Assembly: GCA_008931825.1 (NCBI GenBank)
Contig: QXVZ01020125.1
Span: 1-28,358, forward strand
Direction: 5' to 3'
DNA from: Phallusia fumigata
Taxonomy: Eukaryota; Chordata; Ascidiacea; Phlebobranchia; Ascidiidae
DNA: 28,358 nt
The translations under genes and the position numbers were made by a program. Shown here in pieces: positions 10,851 to 21,547 of the stretch. Numbering within the stretch: the first letter of the stretch is position 1; each line of letters starts with the position of its first letter. The notes beneath the pieces were generated by a model. The model saw only the letters and a list, made by a program, of their open reading frames with translations. It did not search any database and was not told where the DNA came from.

Positions 10851-11103
10851 TTTTGTTTACGTCTCCGCCTGTTGGCGTGTGTAATTTAATTCATTAAAAC
10901 GTGGTTAATTTTCGCGCTTTAAATCAGTATGCAAATGTTTCACAATTTTAAACAATTCTGCAATTATAAGTTCCTATATAATGCGCGTGGACGGCGAGAA
11001 ATTGCTGAGATAGAATTGGGAGTGATTTCGACAGCAGAATTTTCAACTAGATTTGTGTCAGAATGGCGTCAAAGTAGATATTTAAACTGTAAAATTGTTT
11101 TAG
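10851..11103 (+). promoter_or_regulatory. P4 promoter: octamer, TATA box and T-rich AG
   Basis: ATGCAAAT is at 10929-10936 and TATATAA at 10975-10981, 46 bp start to start. The flanking CTCCGCCTGTTGGCG and ATTAAAACGTG blocks match the other promoters. TTGTTTTAG ends at 11103, 48 nt before the ATG, a spacing shared with P5. Confidence 0.7.
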
Positions 11104-11151
11104 TATATGTGGAAACACTAAGTTATTTGATCAATAAACCAAAGTAATAAT

Positions 11152-13048
11152 ATGAATAAGCAAGTATCTGTAAGTACGTTGGTGATGAGTGTGCTGTTAG
11201 TTTGTCTATTGAGCGCTGATGATGTTTCAGGTTTGTACCAATGAGTAAGTTATTTATTTCCCTTTAAAAAAATTGATGAAACCACACAGATGAATTTCTA
11301 TTAATGACAAAAAAGATGGTAACATTTTGTAAACTAAATTTATTCTGTTTTTTTTTTCAGGATTACGCAGATTTCCAAGAATCCTAGGTGAGTATCAGAA
11401 CAGCTGCCAAATACCTTTTTAAAAAAAACAAAAAAAAAGTTTTTCAGGATTTTGGTCGACGTGTGTAGGGGACCAACGTGACTTAAACTTATTTAACAAC
11501 TTAGCTAAAATTTGTTCTTTTTGTTAACATTGTCATTGTTGTGTACAGGAGGATCAATAGCTGCCGAGGGAGATTGGCCGTTCATGGCTTACATATATCG
11601 AAAGCCGTATGGAAAAGTAAACGGTTTTTTATGCGGTGGATCTCTGATTAGCAATCAGTGGGTGCTTTCAGCTGCTCACTGTTTTCAAGTGTAAGTCAAA
11701 AAACACATAAACTATTGCTTCCAGGCATTATATGAATTAAAGGCGTTTCTGACAAACACAATTTTGCGTACCACGTTTGGAGAAAGAGTCACTAGCACAA
11801 GCGATCTCATAAAAAGTAAAGGCTTACAAATTTAGCTGGTTCGAAAATCACCCCGATGGGGGTAATTCCCATTATTGCAACGTGGGTTAATAACAATTAA
11901 TTGCGAAACGCTGTAAGGCAAAATCCTCATATTTTTTGCTGAGCTGTAAACACTTTTGTTTTATGCTATTCGAGCACATTTTTATAAAATCTTAATTGTT
12001 TTTCCCAAAGATGAAAATGAAACAACTTTCGTTTCTAGGAGAAGCCGATGGTTTTACGGTGTTGTGTTGGGAGAACACGTAAGATCAGTGACGTCACCAC
12101 ACGAGCAAGTATTCACAATGGCAAAGTTAATCGTCCACCAAGGATTTTCCACCGCGCATTACAGAAACGACATAGCACTCATTAAGGTGAGTAATCTGAC
12201 TCACATTTACGTTAACCATAGGCGCTTTTCCAGTACCTTTAAACAAGGTTGGCAACTTATCAAATAAAGCAAATTACAACTGTATTCTGTTGCAGTTGTC
12301 AAGGGCAGCTACTATTAACCAACATGTAAGACCAGTAAACATGGCAGCACCTGCACGATGTAATGATCCAACACCGACTTTTCCCAGTGGCACATGCCTT
12401 GCATTAGGATGGGGATTAACAACTGGTAAGATTACAACGCCTACGACGTAAATATTGCAAAAAAATGGTCCAACCATCGGGTTGTTTTGCGAAGAGAAAC
12501 AACGTATTTCATGTTTAGATTCTGAATCGATAGTTTTATTTTGCAGTTTCAGGTAATGCTTCTGACACGTTGAAAGAGGTGACAAGTGACATTGCATCGT
12601 CCGGCATTTGCGAAAACGTTACTACGGTACACGTGGCTAAGTACGGTGGTCAAATTGTGTCGGGATGTCAAGCAAGATTTTGTGGCACTTCTCTACCAGA
12701 CGAAAATACGTGCAATGTGAGCCCATAGGTTTTAGACAAATTTCCAAGGGAATGCCTTTGGTAATTTAGCGTTGACCTCAAGGTTGCAATAATAAATTAT
12801 TTTCAAATCCAGGGTGACAGCGGCGGTCCACTGGTCTGTCGACATTCGGACAACCAGTACTATGTACACGGAATTTTGTCATTCGGATCAAATGTGTGCG
12901 GACTGGGCTTGCCTGACATATACACCCAGGTAAGTTAGGGTTTCAATAACATCAATGCACGAAATAAAGAAAATTAGTATATCTTCTTTTCTGCTTTACC
13001 CAGGTTTCCGTTTGCCGAGGATGGATCAGTACTAACATGACTCCATAG
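11152..13048 (+). CDS. P4: secreted serine protease with relocated S1-pocket charge (Asn189/Asp226)
   Basis: Exons are 11152-11230, 11361-11387, 11549-11690, 12039-12186, 12296-12425, 12547-12716, 12813-12929 and 13004-13048. They join in frame to 285 residues. The signal peptide begins [10 protein letters not shown], a form shared with P5 and different from P2, P3 and P6. The microexon gives [10 protein letters not shown], so the zymogen can be activated and its propeptide has an extra dibasic pair. His79, Asp127 and Ser235 (GDSGGP) are all present. The pocket is unusual. Position 189 is Asn (ENTC, residue 229), and position 226 is Asp (LPDIYTQ, residue 267) where trypsin has Gly. The negative charge has therefore moved across the S1 pocket. 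Asp226 in place of Asp189 is known in complement factor B and C2. Basic P1 specificity with altered kinetics is expected but not shown. Position 215 context is also changed (SFG instead of SYG). Confidence 0.92.
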
Positions 13049-13114
13049 AAAGAGATATATCCTCGCATGCATCAAACGTTATCCACGAATATGTGTTGAA
13101 TCGTAATGAACAAA

Positions 13115-13120
13115 AATAAA
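13115..13120 (+). terminator. Poly(A) signal of P4
   Basis: AATAAA lies 67 nt after the stop, in the context conserved across the array. Confidence 0.74.
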
Positions 13121-14276
13121 ATGCTGCGAGTGTTATGACTGTATGCGCGTTTTGCATCGAAACAGGAGGCTGTATGCAAGCAACAGGCTGAAAACTAGGA
13201 CTTTGCCAACCCAAACGGTTACCTAAAATATTTGAATCCTTTTAAGCGATTGGAAACAGTTCTGCCAGAACCTTTTTTCCTTAAATAAGACTTTGGGTTT
13301 AGTAACTGTAAGCCAGCGATTATGAAACTAAGATAATACCGAACATGTTTGGCAAAAAAAGAAGACAAAACATCTTTATCATTGTATTCGACGCTTCAAG
13401 CCTTTTTACAGTTTTGATGGATAGCACGCGCAAACGGTGACTATACCACACGGTTGCGCTTAAATATGACACAGCTCTATATTTGAAAGGTAGTATATGT
13501 CCTATTTTCAAACGCACCTTCAATCCGGCCCAATTCAGTTTAAAACAAATACATGCAGGATAACATTGAAAAAGACCACAGACATTTTAACCAACTCGAT
13601 TTGTGGTACATTTTTTTAGTAAATGGTAACTTGCGCTGTGGTTCACGTTTTTATAGTTCAAACAAGTTGCGGATGATTTTAAAACAAACGGAATTAGAAT
13701 AAATGTTGACAATATATTATTCTGCTTATTTTGTGTGTTTGTAATTGTAATTAAAATTAGCAGCGACTTTTCAGTGCTTTTTGTGTTCCTTAAAAAACAT
13801 TAAGTGACGCAACCAAGGACAAATCTACAGCTTAACAAGGATTTCGTTACGCTTTTTTATCAAAGGATCTGAATATTCTCGGGACGGCGTTTTGTTTTCT
13901 GCATATGGTTAGAAATGATGTTATTGATGATTATCACCTTTTACAAATCACCCAATGAACAACATTAGGGTCATTTTTGCCTTCATAATGTCGTCTTCAA
14001 CATTAAACGCCAAAATCCGCAAAACGATTTTTACCACAGATTTTCCGGGAGCGTCTTTTCAAAAACCGATCTGCATTAACAAGAACCTCAAAAACGACCT
14101 CCTCGAGCAAGTTTTGTTGATGATAATGTTTACCTTATCTAGGTGCTCAAAAATTAAAACTAAATTTGCCCTGAGGCGAATAGTGTGAGTTTTATGAAAT
14201 CTGCACTAGCTATATTGCAAATTACTGTAGTGTTTTTTGTTTGTGTTTTTTGCCTAATCACGATGTGTTAGGATAA

Positions 14277-15065
14277 GGTGGCTGTACACAGAATGCGTAG
14301 TGCGTTAACGTACGTTATCGCATCCGAAAAACGGTCCGTAATCTAACGTGCGTAAACGGAACGAATTTACGTTCCGAAAGTGGCTGCGTAAAGTGCTATA
14401 CACAGGATCCGAAACGGTGCGACGTTTCGCTTGACTGCGTCCAACTCAAAGCTGCAGTTCTTTTGACTGCCGACATGGGAAGGCTGAGTGATGTAAACAA
14501 AGGAAGGCTGCTGCAAGTTCTTTTTTCAACTAATAATAATCTTTACGCCAGGGTTTACATCAGTTAGTTACATTATGTTAGACAACGGCGATTTTGATTT
14601 AAACAGTGGTGATGTGTGGTTAAATATGATGGGATTAATTCCTTCATAGCTAAATGGTTGCAAGAAGATTCAAGTATTCTACCAGCATCTATTTCCATTA
14701 GCAAGTGTTTCGTATTGTTGATGACAATGGTTTTTCATTGAAGCCATGGTTGTTAACACTCTATCCAGATCAAAGATGGGCTGATCTGATGGCAAAAGGG
14801 TTTTGCACTACAAATTGAACAGAGCCCATCAATGTNATCGGCACTGCAACTGAACCGAAAATCGCATGCGTACGTCCGTAAAAATAGAACATGTTCTATT
14901 CCGTCGGACGGCCTTGCGTTAACGTCCGTCACGTCCGTTTCGGACGATAACGCAAGATACGCATCCTGTGTATAGACGTCGACGGAAGGTGACGGATTGA
15001 AATTTACGCACGTTGACGGATGACGGACCGAAACGGACGAAAACGGATCCTGTGTACAGCCACCT
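14277..15065. mobile_element. PIF/Harbinger-like DNA transposon, degenerate and non-autonomous
   Basis: The ends are perfect inverted repeats: GGTGGCTGTACACAG on the left and CTGTGTACAGCCACC on the right. A likely TAA target duplication flanks the element (14274-14276 and 15066-15068); a TA duplication is also possible. A second inverted pair, CTATACACAGGAT, sits about 119 bp and 90 bp in from the two ends. The interior at 14717-14818 translates to a fragment with DNGFSLKPWLLTLYPD. It resembles the transposase motif around the second catalytic Asp of Harbinger proteins, followed out of frame by LNRAH, which resembles the motif before the catalytic Glu. Stops and a frameshift make it inactive. 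An N at 14836 means the true length is unknown. Superfamily assignment rests on motif recognition, without a database search. Confidence 0.75.
14836..14836. other. Single-N assembly gap inside the transposon
   Basis: One N interrupts the transposase remnant just where the fragment breaks off. Sequence of unknown length may be missing. Confidence 0.9.
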
Positions 15066-15700
15066 TAACGTTTACATCAAGGCAAATGTATTGAAAAAAT
15101 AGAACAGCGTTTACTGGTAAATTACTTAAAAATAATGTTTACTTTTGCGTTTGGAGCAAAATGTAAATCAGTTACTACGAAGTGTAATTAACCTTCGGTA
15201 AGGTTTACCGAAATTTATCGAAATAGACATGATGAATCACGCGATGACTCAACACAAAATAATAAATGTTTTAATTGACAAAGGTAAAAGTTTGCATTTG
15301 TATATGTGAGCAGCACATCCTGTTTGTTCTTCGACTAGAACTGTGTAGTTGCCGTGTTGTCTTAAGGCAGTGGCTACGAAACTTTATGCTAATTATCACA
15401 TACTAACTTTATCACATACTAATTCGCTGTTCGCACAGTGTCTGCGGTAATCGTGCAGTGTCTTTAAGGTCATCCGTACCTTTACTCGGGATAGACAGGA
15501 TGTTTCGATTTGTTTGTTACCAGGGCCAATGGTGGCGGAAGGTTCAGAGTTTTTTGTGGGATTTTTTGTGTCGATCCAACGATTTGTAAACATGTTTCCA
15601 AAATACAGCACGAATCAGCTTCGTTGAAATGTCAACCAAAACATCTTTAGCCCTCACGGCCTAAAATGTACATGATTTCAAGTATTTGTTATTAAAAGAT

Positions 15701-15956
15701 GTTTTTGTTTACGGCTCCGCTGTTGGCGTATGTAATTTAATTCATTAAAACGTGTTTAATTTTCGGGCTTTCAGATCAGTATGCAAATGTTTCACAATTA
15801 TAAACAATTCTACAATTATAAGTTCCTATATAATGCGCGTGAATAGCGAGAAATTGCTAAGTTAGAATTGGAAGTGATTGTGACAGCATACTTTTCAACT
15901 AGATTTGTGTCAGTATGGCGTTAAAGTAAATGTTAAAAATGTCAATATTTTTTTAG
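15701..15956 (+). promoter_or_regulatory. P5 promoter: octamer, TATA box and T-rich AG
   Basis: ATGCAAAT is at 15781-15788 and TATATAA at 15827-15833, 46 bp apart. The block is most like that of P4. A TTTTTTTAG tract ends at 15956, 48 nt before the ATG. Confidence 0.7.
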
Positions 15957-16004
15957 TATATGTGGAAACACTAAGTTATTTGAGTGAAAAACCAAAGTAA
16001 CAAT

Positions 16005-17963
16005 ATGAATAAGAAAGCATCTGTGAGTACATTGGTGATGAGTGTGCTGTTAGTATTTCTGCTGGGCGCTCATGATGTTACAGGTTTGTACCCATATTTC
16101 CTTTCACGTGTTATCATCATTTTTTGGACATTATTATATATTTACATCTGTGTGGTAAAAAAATTTTTCGACAACTTTGTGTGAACTAAATTTTTTCTGT
16201 TTTTTCTTTTCAGGATTGCGCAGATTTCCAAGAATCCTAGGTAAGTATCAGAACAGCTGCAAAATACTTTAAAAAAAAAATACGTTTTGCAGGATATTGG
16301 TTGACGTGTGTAGGGGACCAACGTGACTAAGAATAATTTAACAACTCAGCTAAAATTTGTTCTTTTTGTTGATCTTGTCATTGCTGTGTACAGGAGGATC
16401 AACAACTTCGGAGGGAGATTGGCCGTTCATGGCTTACATATATCGAGTGCATTATGGAAAAGTAAACGGTATTTTATGTGGTGGATCTCTGATCAGCAAT
16501 CAGTGGGTGCTTTCAGCTGCTCACTGTTTTCAAGTGTAAGTCAACAAGCATAACTTATAAACTATTGCTTCCAGGCATTATATGAATTAAAGGCGTGTCT
16601 GGCAAATATAGTTTTGCGTACCGCGTTTCGACATTCTGTTTAGAATGAGTAAATGAATAAATAGCGCGATTTACACAACACGAAAAACAAAAACATGAAA
16701 TACATTTCCCAGAAGAGCATTCACAAAATGAAGTGACAAGGAAAATATATTGAAAATTATTTTGTCCAGTATTTTCGTTTAAGGGTCACAAACTCAAGCG
16801 ATCTCATAAAAAGTAACGGCTCACATATTTACCTGGTTTGAAAATCGCGCCGATTGGGTAATTCCCATTTTTGCAAAGTGGGTTGATACCAATTAATTGC
16901 GAAAAGTTGTAAGGTAAAAACCTCATATTTTTTGAGCTGTAAATACCTTTGTTGAGCACATTTTTATCGAATCTTAATGTTTTTCTAAAGATAAAAATAA
17001 ACCAACTTTTGTTTCCAGGAGGAGCCGATGGTATTACAAGGTTGTGTTGGGAGAACACGTAAGATCCGTGACGTCACCACACGAGCAAGAGTTCACAATT
17101 GCAAGGTTGATAGTCCACGAAGGATTTTCCACCGCGCATTTTAGAAACGACATAGCACTCATTAAGGTGAGTAATCTGACTCACATTTACGTTGACCATT
17201 TAACGTCAACCAAGGTTTGCATATTTTTGGCCTGCTCTGGCGAGAAAACAACTATTTGTTAACTTAGTAAATAGAAAAAATTACAACTGCATTCTGTTGC
17301 AGTTGTCAAGGGCAGCTACAATCAACCAATACGTGAGGCCAGTAAACATGGCAGCGCCTGCACGATGCGATGATCCAACACCGACTTTTCCCAGTGACAC
17401 ATGCTTTTCATTAGGATGGGGGAAAACGACTGGTAAGAATACAACGCCTACGACGTAAATACTGTAAAGAAAAATTTGCGAACAAGGGTTGATTTGCGTA
17501 AAGTACAATTTTTTGACAATTGGAAACAACGTCTTCCGTATTAAGTTTCTTAACCGATAGTTTTATTTTGCAGCTTCAGGTAATTATTCTGACACGCTGA
17601 AAAAGGTGATAAGTGACATTACCCCGTTGAACATTTGTAACAACGTTACTACGGTACACGCGGCTAAGTACGGTGGTCCAATTGTGTCGAGATGCGAAGC
17701 AAGGTTCTGTGGTCAATCTCTGCAAGTCGACGATACGTGCAATGTAAGCTTATACGTTTTAGATAAATTTCCAACGAAATCCATTCAGCAATTAGGCGTT
17801 AACGACAAGGTATAAATTTCGCTTTTAATTTTGTTTTCATATCCAGGGTGACAGCGGCGGTGCACTGGTCTGCCGACATTCTGACAACCAATACTATGTA
17901 CACGGCATTTTGTCATACGGCACGCGTGTGTGTGGACTGGGCTTCCCTGGCGTATACACCCAG
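16005..17963 (+). CDS. P5: secreted trypsin-like serine protease, last exon lost in assembly gap
   Basis: Exons are 16005-16083, 16214-16240, 16394-16535, 17019-17166, 17303-17432, 17574-17743 and 17847-17963. They join in frame to 271 residues. The expected terminal exon (about 14 residues plus stop) is absent because an N at 18017 replaces it; the last visible intron bases (GAAGAAAATAAATA) match the stretch just before that exon in P6. The signal peptide and propeptide ([20 protein letters not shown]) pair it with P4. His79, Asp127 and Ser235 are present. The pocket is Asp189/Gly226, predicting cleavage after Arg or Lys. One oddity is GDSGGALVC: the Pro that nearly always follows the GDSGG motif is Ala. 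This is a tolerable change, but unusual. The gene itself is probably whole in the genome. Confidence 0.9.
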
Positions 17964-18016
17964 GTAAGTCAACTTTTAGTAACACCAATACATGTACAAA
18001 CTGAAGAAAATAAATA

Positions 18017-18017
18017 N
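18017..18017. other. Single-N gap that removes the P5-P6 spacer
   Basis: Left of the N is the last intron of P5, and right of it is the core promoter of P6. Comparison with the other units shows that the P5 terminal exon, its poly(A) signal and some 2 kb of spacer are missing here. Confidence 0.9.
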
Positions 18018-18188
18018 GATGTTCACAATTTTAGACAATTCTGCAATTACCAACCTCTATATAAGGTGCGTTGACAATGTATGAACATGTTAAGATACCA
18101 TTAGGAGACATTGTACCAGCATTACTTTCAACTTGATGTGTGTCAGTGAGGCGATAAACTAGATAGTTAAACTGTAATATTGTTTCAG
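18018..18188 (+). promoter_or_regulatory. P6 core promoter, upstream half missing
   Basis: TATATAA is at 18058-18064, preceded by GATGTTCACAATTTTAGACA, which matches the stretch just after the octamer in the other units. The octamer would lie immediately beyond the N. TTGTTTCAG ends at 18188, 60 nt before the ATG. Confidence 0.65.
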
Positions 18189-18248
18189 AAATGTAGAAAC
18201 ACTAAGTTGTTCCATTGATAAACCGAAGTTAGGATTAAACATTTCAAC

Positions 18249-20242
18249 ATGAAAGAACAATTATCTGCAAGAACATTGGGGATCAGTTTTCTGGGCGTAT
18301 TATTACTTTGCGCTCATGCTGTTTCAGGTTTGTACCCATGATTATGTTTCTATCTTTTACCTTACGGTCTTAGGAATTTCGTGACATATGACTGCTGAAT
18401 CTATTTTCCTTGTTTTCAGGCCAAGGCACACTTCCAAGCATTTTAGGTAAGATGCAAAACCATTTCTCGAAATACATGACAGAAACGTTTTGTGGGATTT
18501 TGGTTGACGTGCGTAGGGGACCAACTTGACAAGGAATAATTTTACAACCGAGATAAAATTGGTTCATTTTGTGGTGACTGTCATTGCTGTGTGCAGGAGG
18601 ATCAACAACTGCCGAGGGAGATTGGCCATTCATGGCTTACATTTATGAAAGTAAAATTGGAAAAGTAAACGGCTTCATATGCGGTGGATCTCTCATTAGC
18701 AATCAATGGGTGCTTACAGCTGCTCACTGTTGTCTATCGTAAGTCAACAAATATATAAACTAGTGTTGCCGGGCAACGTATGCCTCGATGAAGACTCTTC
18801 TGGCAAAGTATTTTTGCGTACCGACGTATCAACGTCCTGGTCAGGTTGTCTTCCGCTGATTGAATAACACCCAAAGCACGATTTACAACACACCAGGGCA
18901 CAAAACGAAAACATTACATATATTTATCCAAAGTGCCTTCAAAAATTTAAGAGAATAATTTGACAAAACAAATATCTGTTTAAAGTTTCAGTCTTTCCAA
19001 ATAGCTTTGTCACCAGCTCAAACGATTTCATAGAAAGTAACGAAAATTACTCCTAAATTACAGGCTTATAATTTTGGATGCCACAAAAATCGTATAGATA
19101 GGTTTATTACTATTAAGGCAACGGGGGATGTTTTTTTGACTAATTCGTAAAAACGCTATCCCAGTATCTTCTTTCTGACATCGCTATTGTTTTCTATAAT
19201 AAAAAGTAAATAAACTTTCAATCACAGGAGGTACCGATTGCCTGACCGTGTTGTTCTGGGAGAACACGTAAGATCAGTGACCTCACCAAACGAGCAAGTC
19301 TTCACAATTGCAAAGTTAATAGTCCACCAAAGATTTTACATATGGCATTTCAGAAACGACATAGCACTCATTAAGGTGAATAATCTGACTTACATTATTG
19401 TTAAAATCCGCCTAAAGGTTTGCTTATATTCAGTGATTTTAATAAAAAATTATAATAATATAGAACATATAACGTCTGTATTCTGTCGCAGTTGTCAAGG
19501 CCAGCTACAATTAACCGATACGTGAGACCAGTAAACCTGGCAGCGCCTGCGCGATGTTATGATCCAATACCGACTTTTCCCGAAGGCGCATGTTTTACAT
19601 TAGGATGGGGAAGAACGACTGGTAAGCTTGCGCGCCAACAACGGAGATCTTGTAATGATTGCATCACGAGTTCTATCGGAGTTGGCTTGGCTAAGCATTC
19701 TGAAAAACGTTTTCCATATTTAGTTTTTTAAGTTTTATTTTGCAGATCGAGGAAATACTTCTGATACGTTAAAAAAGGTGGCAATCCACATTTCAAATGC
19801 GAGCTTTTGCAACGCCATTACTACGACATTTGCGGCCAAGTACCATGGTTTTTCTGTGTCGAGATGTGAAGCAAGGTTCTGTGGTCAATCTCTACAAGAC
19901 GAAAATACGTGTTACGTGAGCTATGTGTTTTTGACAGAATTGCAGTGGAATGCCTTCGGTAATTAGGACTTAACACTGAGCTAATAACTTGTTTTCAAAT
20001 CCAGGGTGACAACGGCGGTCCACTGGTCTGCCGACATTCGGACAACCAGTACTATGCACACGGTATTTTATCGTACGGCTCAACTGTTTGCGGGGAGGGC
20101 TTGCCTAGCATATATACCCAGGTAAGTTAAGTTTTCAATACCATTAATGCATGTACAAAATGAAGAAAATAAATATCTTCCCCCCTGCCTTACCCAGGTT
20201 TCCGTTTGCCGTGGATGGATTACTAGAAACATGACTCCATAG
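18249..20242 (+). CDS. P6: secreted serine protease homologue, lacks both Ser195 and the activation Arg
   Basis: Exons are 18249-18327, 18420-18446, 18597-18738, 19228-19375, 19492-19621, 19746-19915, 20005-20121 and 20198-20242. They join in frame to 285 residues. The signal peptide is of the P2/P3 type. Exon 2 reads LPS|ILGG: the activation Arg codon (AGA or CGA-type in the others) is AGC, so a trypsin-like activator should not cut it. The nucleophile position reads GDNGGP (AAC), as in P3, and the pocket is Asn189/Ser226, also as in P3. His79 and Asp127 remain. An extra Cys follows the catalytic His (AAHCC). All splice sites and the frame are intact, and the poly(A) signal is present. It most resembles P3 in exons 5-8 (shared FPE, FCNAIT, EGLPSIYTQ, RNMTP). 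It is best described as a locked, noncatalytic protease homologue, possibly a binding protein or decoy. Confidence 0.92.
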
Positions 20243-20308
20243 GAAGAGAGAATCCTTGCATGCATCCAACGATATCAACGAATATGTGTTGAATCGTGAT
20301 GAACAAAA

Positions 20309-20314
20309 AATAAA
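20309..20314 (+). terminator. Poly(A) signal of P6
   Basis: AATAAA lies 67 nt after the stop in the conserved AAATAAAATGCTGCGA context. Confidence 0.74.
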
Positions 20315-20637
20315 ATGCTGCGATTGTCATGACTGCATGAGTGTTATGCATCGAAACAAGAATGTTGTATGTAAGCTGTGGGATTGAAGTAGGACATTGT
20401 CAACCCAAACGGTTACCTAAAAAGTTAACAAAAATTCAAAGCTTGGAAACAGTTCTATAAGAAGTAACTTAGACTTACCCCTTCAGCGGCTAAAAAGTAG
20501 CGATAAAACCGAAAATGTTGGGCATGTTAAAAAAGAAGACAAAGCATCTTTATCATCATATAGGACGCTTAAGTTTTCACAGATTTAACGTTAGCAAGCG
20601 CTGAACTCCCACACGATAGCGTATTTTCCTGAAATAT

Positions 20638-20808
20638 GAGTTGAGTTGAGTTGAGTTTATTTCGCTTGGTGAATGAAAAACATAGCGACACAATAGCACT
20701 AAATCAACCACCAGGCCGGAAATAGCTGCGCAACGTTAGGACGTTATGAGGCGCAAAAAAGTGGAGGGCGCAATTGGTGGGTCGAGGTTGAACGCGCTGT
20801 AGCTACAC
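20638..20808 (-). mobile_element. Short retroelement-like repeat with ACTCA tail, copy 2 (inverted)
   Basis: A (GAGTT)n run at 20638-20656 leads into TTTATTTCGCTTGGTGAA. The whole stretch is the reverse complement of 9523-9690 with scattered differences. It marks a dispersed repeat with its tail pointing left here. Confidence 0.62.
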
Positions 20809-21541
20809 CGGATTGGGTTCATTACAACGCTACAAACCAGTAATTGTGTGTAAAACATTTTCTAACGCTTCGACCAACGCTGTTGTCATCATCTGGACCC
20901 ATTTATCGAAGCGTAAAACATGTATTCACAAATACCGGCTTAATTGTGTCTTCTTATAGAGACTATTGAAAACCGTGAAATGTGTATCTAGCGCAGCCAC
21001 CAAGCTCTGCAGCAAAGTTGGATTGTTTTAGTTTAATGCTTTACAATTAATTGCAATATTGCTAACCTCTTGATCTCGGTAGTTACAAACCTCCAACAAA
21101 TTGCTATCCTACAAAATATTGTATGTGTCAGATAAAACCACATTACGCGCAACACAACCCACAGTAACTCGATTATAAATTTGCTGGTTGTGGGACACAG
21201 GATTTTTTTGTTTGATTCGTGTAATATCGTTGCTACATATTGGGAACAAGTCACTTCTTGGATTTCAACTAAAATTTTGGTAAATATCAGACCAAATTCT
21301 CTTTTATGTTTAATCGGAAATGATAACATTAATCTGCCGCGCACCTCCTGAGTTGTATTTTGTGGAGTGCTCTTAATATATCAATCCAAGTATGCACAAT
21401 GTGCCCCAACTCTAAAAAGTTTATAAACGCTCTTCACATAATGAACCTCCAAATAAAAAAGTGTCGTCAAAAAAACTGACGTGCCGAATTTTTAGTTAAA
21501 TGGTCTTAAATGCCGCTTTAACTTGGTGTTCACTTGTTGTG
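20809..21541. other. Intergenic region between P6 and the ZP gene
   Basis: No gene is seen. The 103-codon minus-strand frame at 21033-21344 has no recognisable domain, no clear splice context and AT-rich composition, so it is left out. The array spacer similarity fades here, which suggests the tandem array ends with P6. Confidence 0.6.
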
Positions 21542-21547
21542 TTTATT
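21542..21547 (-). terminator. Candidate poly(A) signal of the CUB-ZP gene
   Basis: AATAAA on the minus strand lies about 213 nt past the stop codon at 21760-21762. It was chosen as a plausible hexamer downstream; others were not excluded. Confidence 0.4.

Larger units (their letters stand above)
13121..15700. other. Spacer P4-P5, array spacer interrupted by a DNA transposon
   Basis: No protease gene lies here. Both sides of the transposon at 14277-15065 align with the uninterrupted P3-P4 spacer: GATGTGTTAGG before it and GGCAAATGTATTGAAAAAAT after it match 10060-10110. The remaining sequence is ordinary diverged spacer. Confidence 0.7.

Noticed and set aside
14400-15065. CG-rich ACGG/CCGT repeats as a regulatory island or CRISPR-like array
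   Set aside because: They are inverted subterminal motifs inside the transposon ends, with irregular spacing and no array structure.
21033-21344. 103-codon minus-strand frame between P6 and the ZP gene
   Set aside because: The composition is AT-rich, no domain is visible, and no poly(A) signal or exon structure fits.
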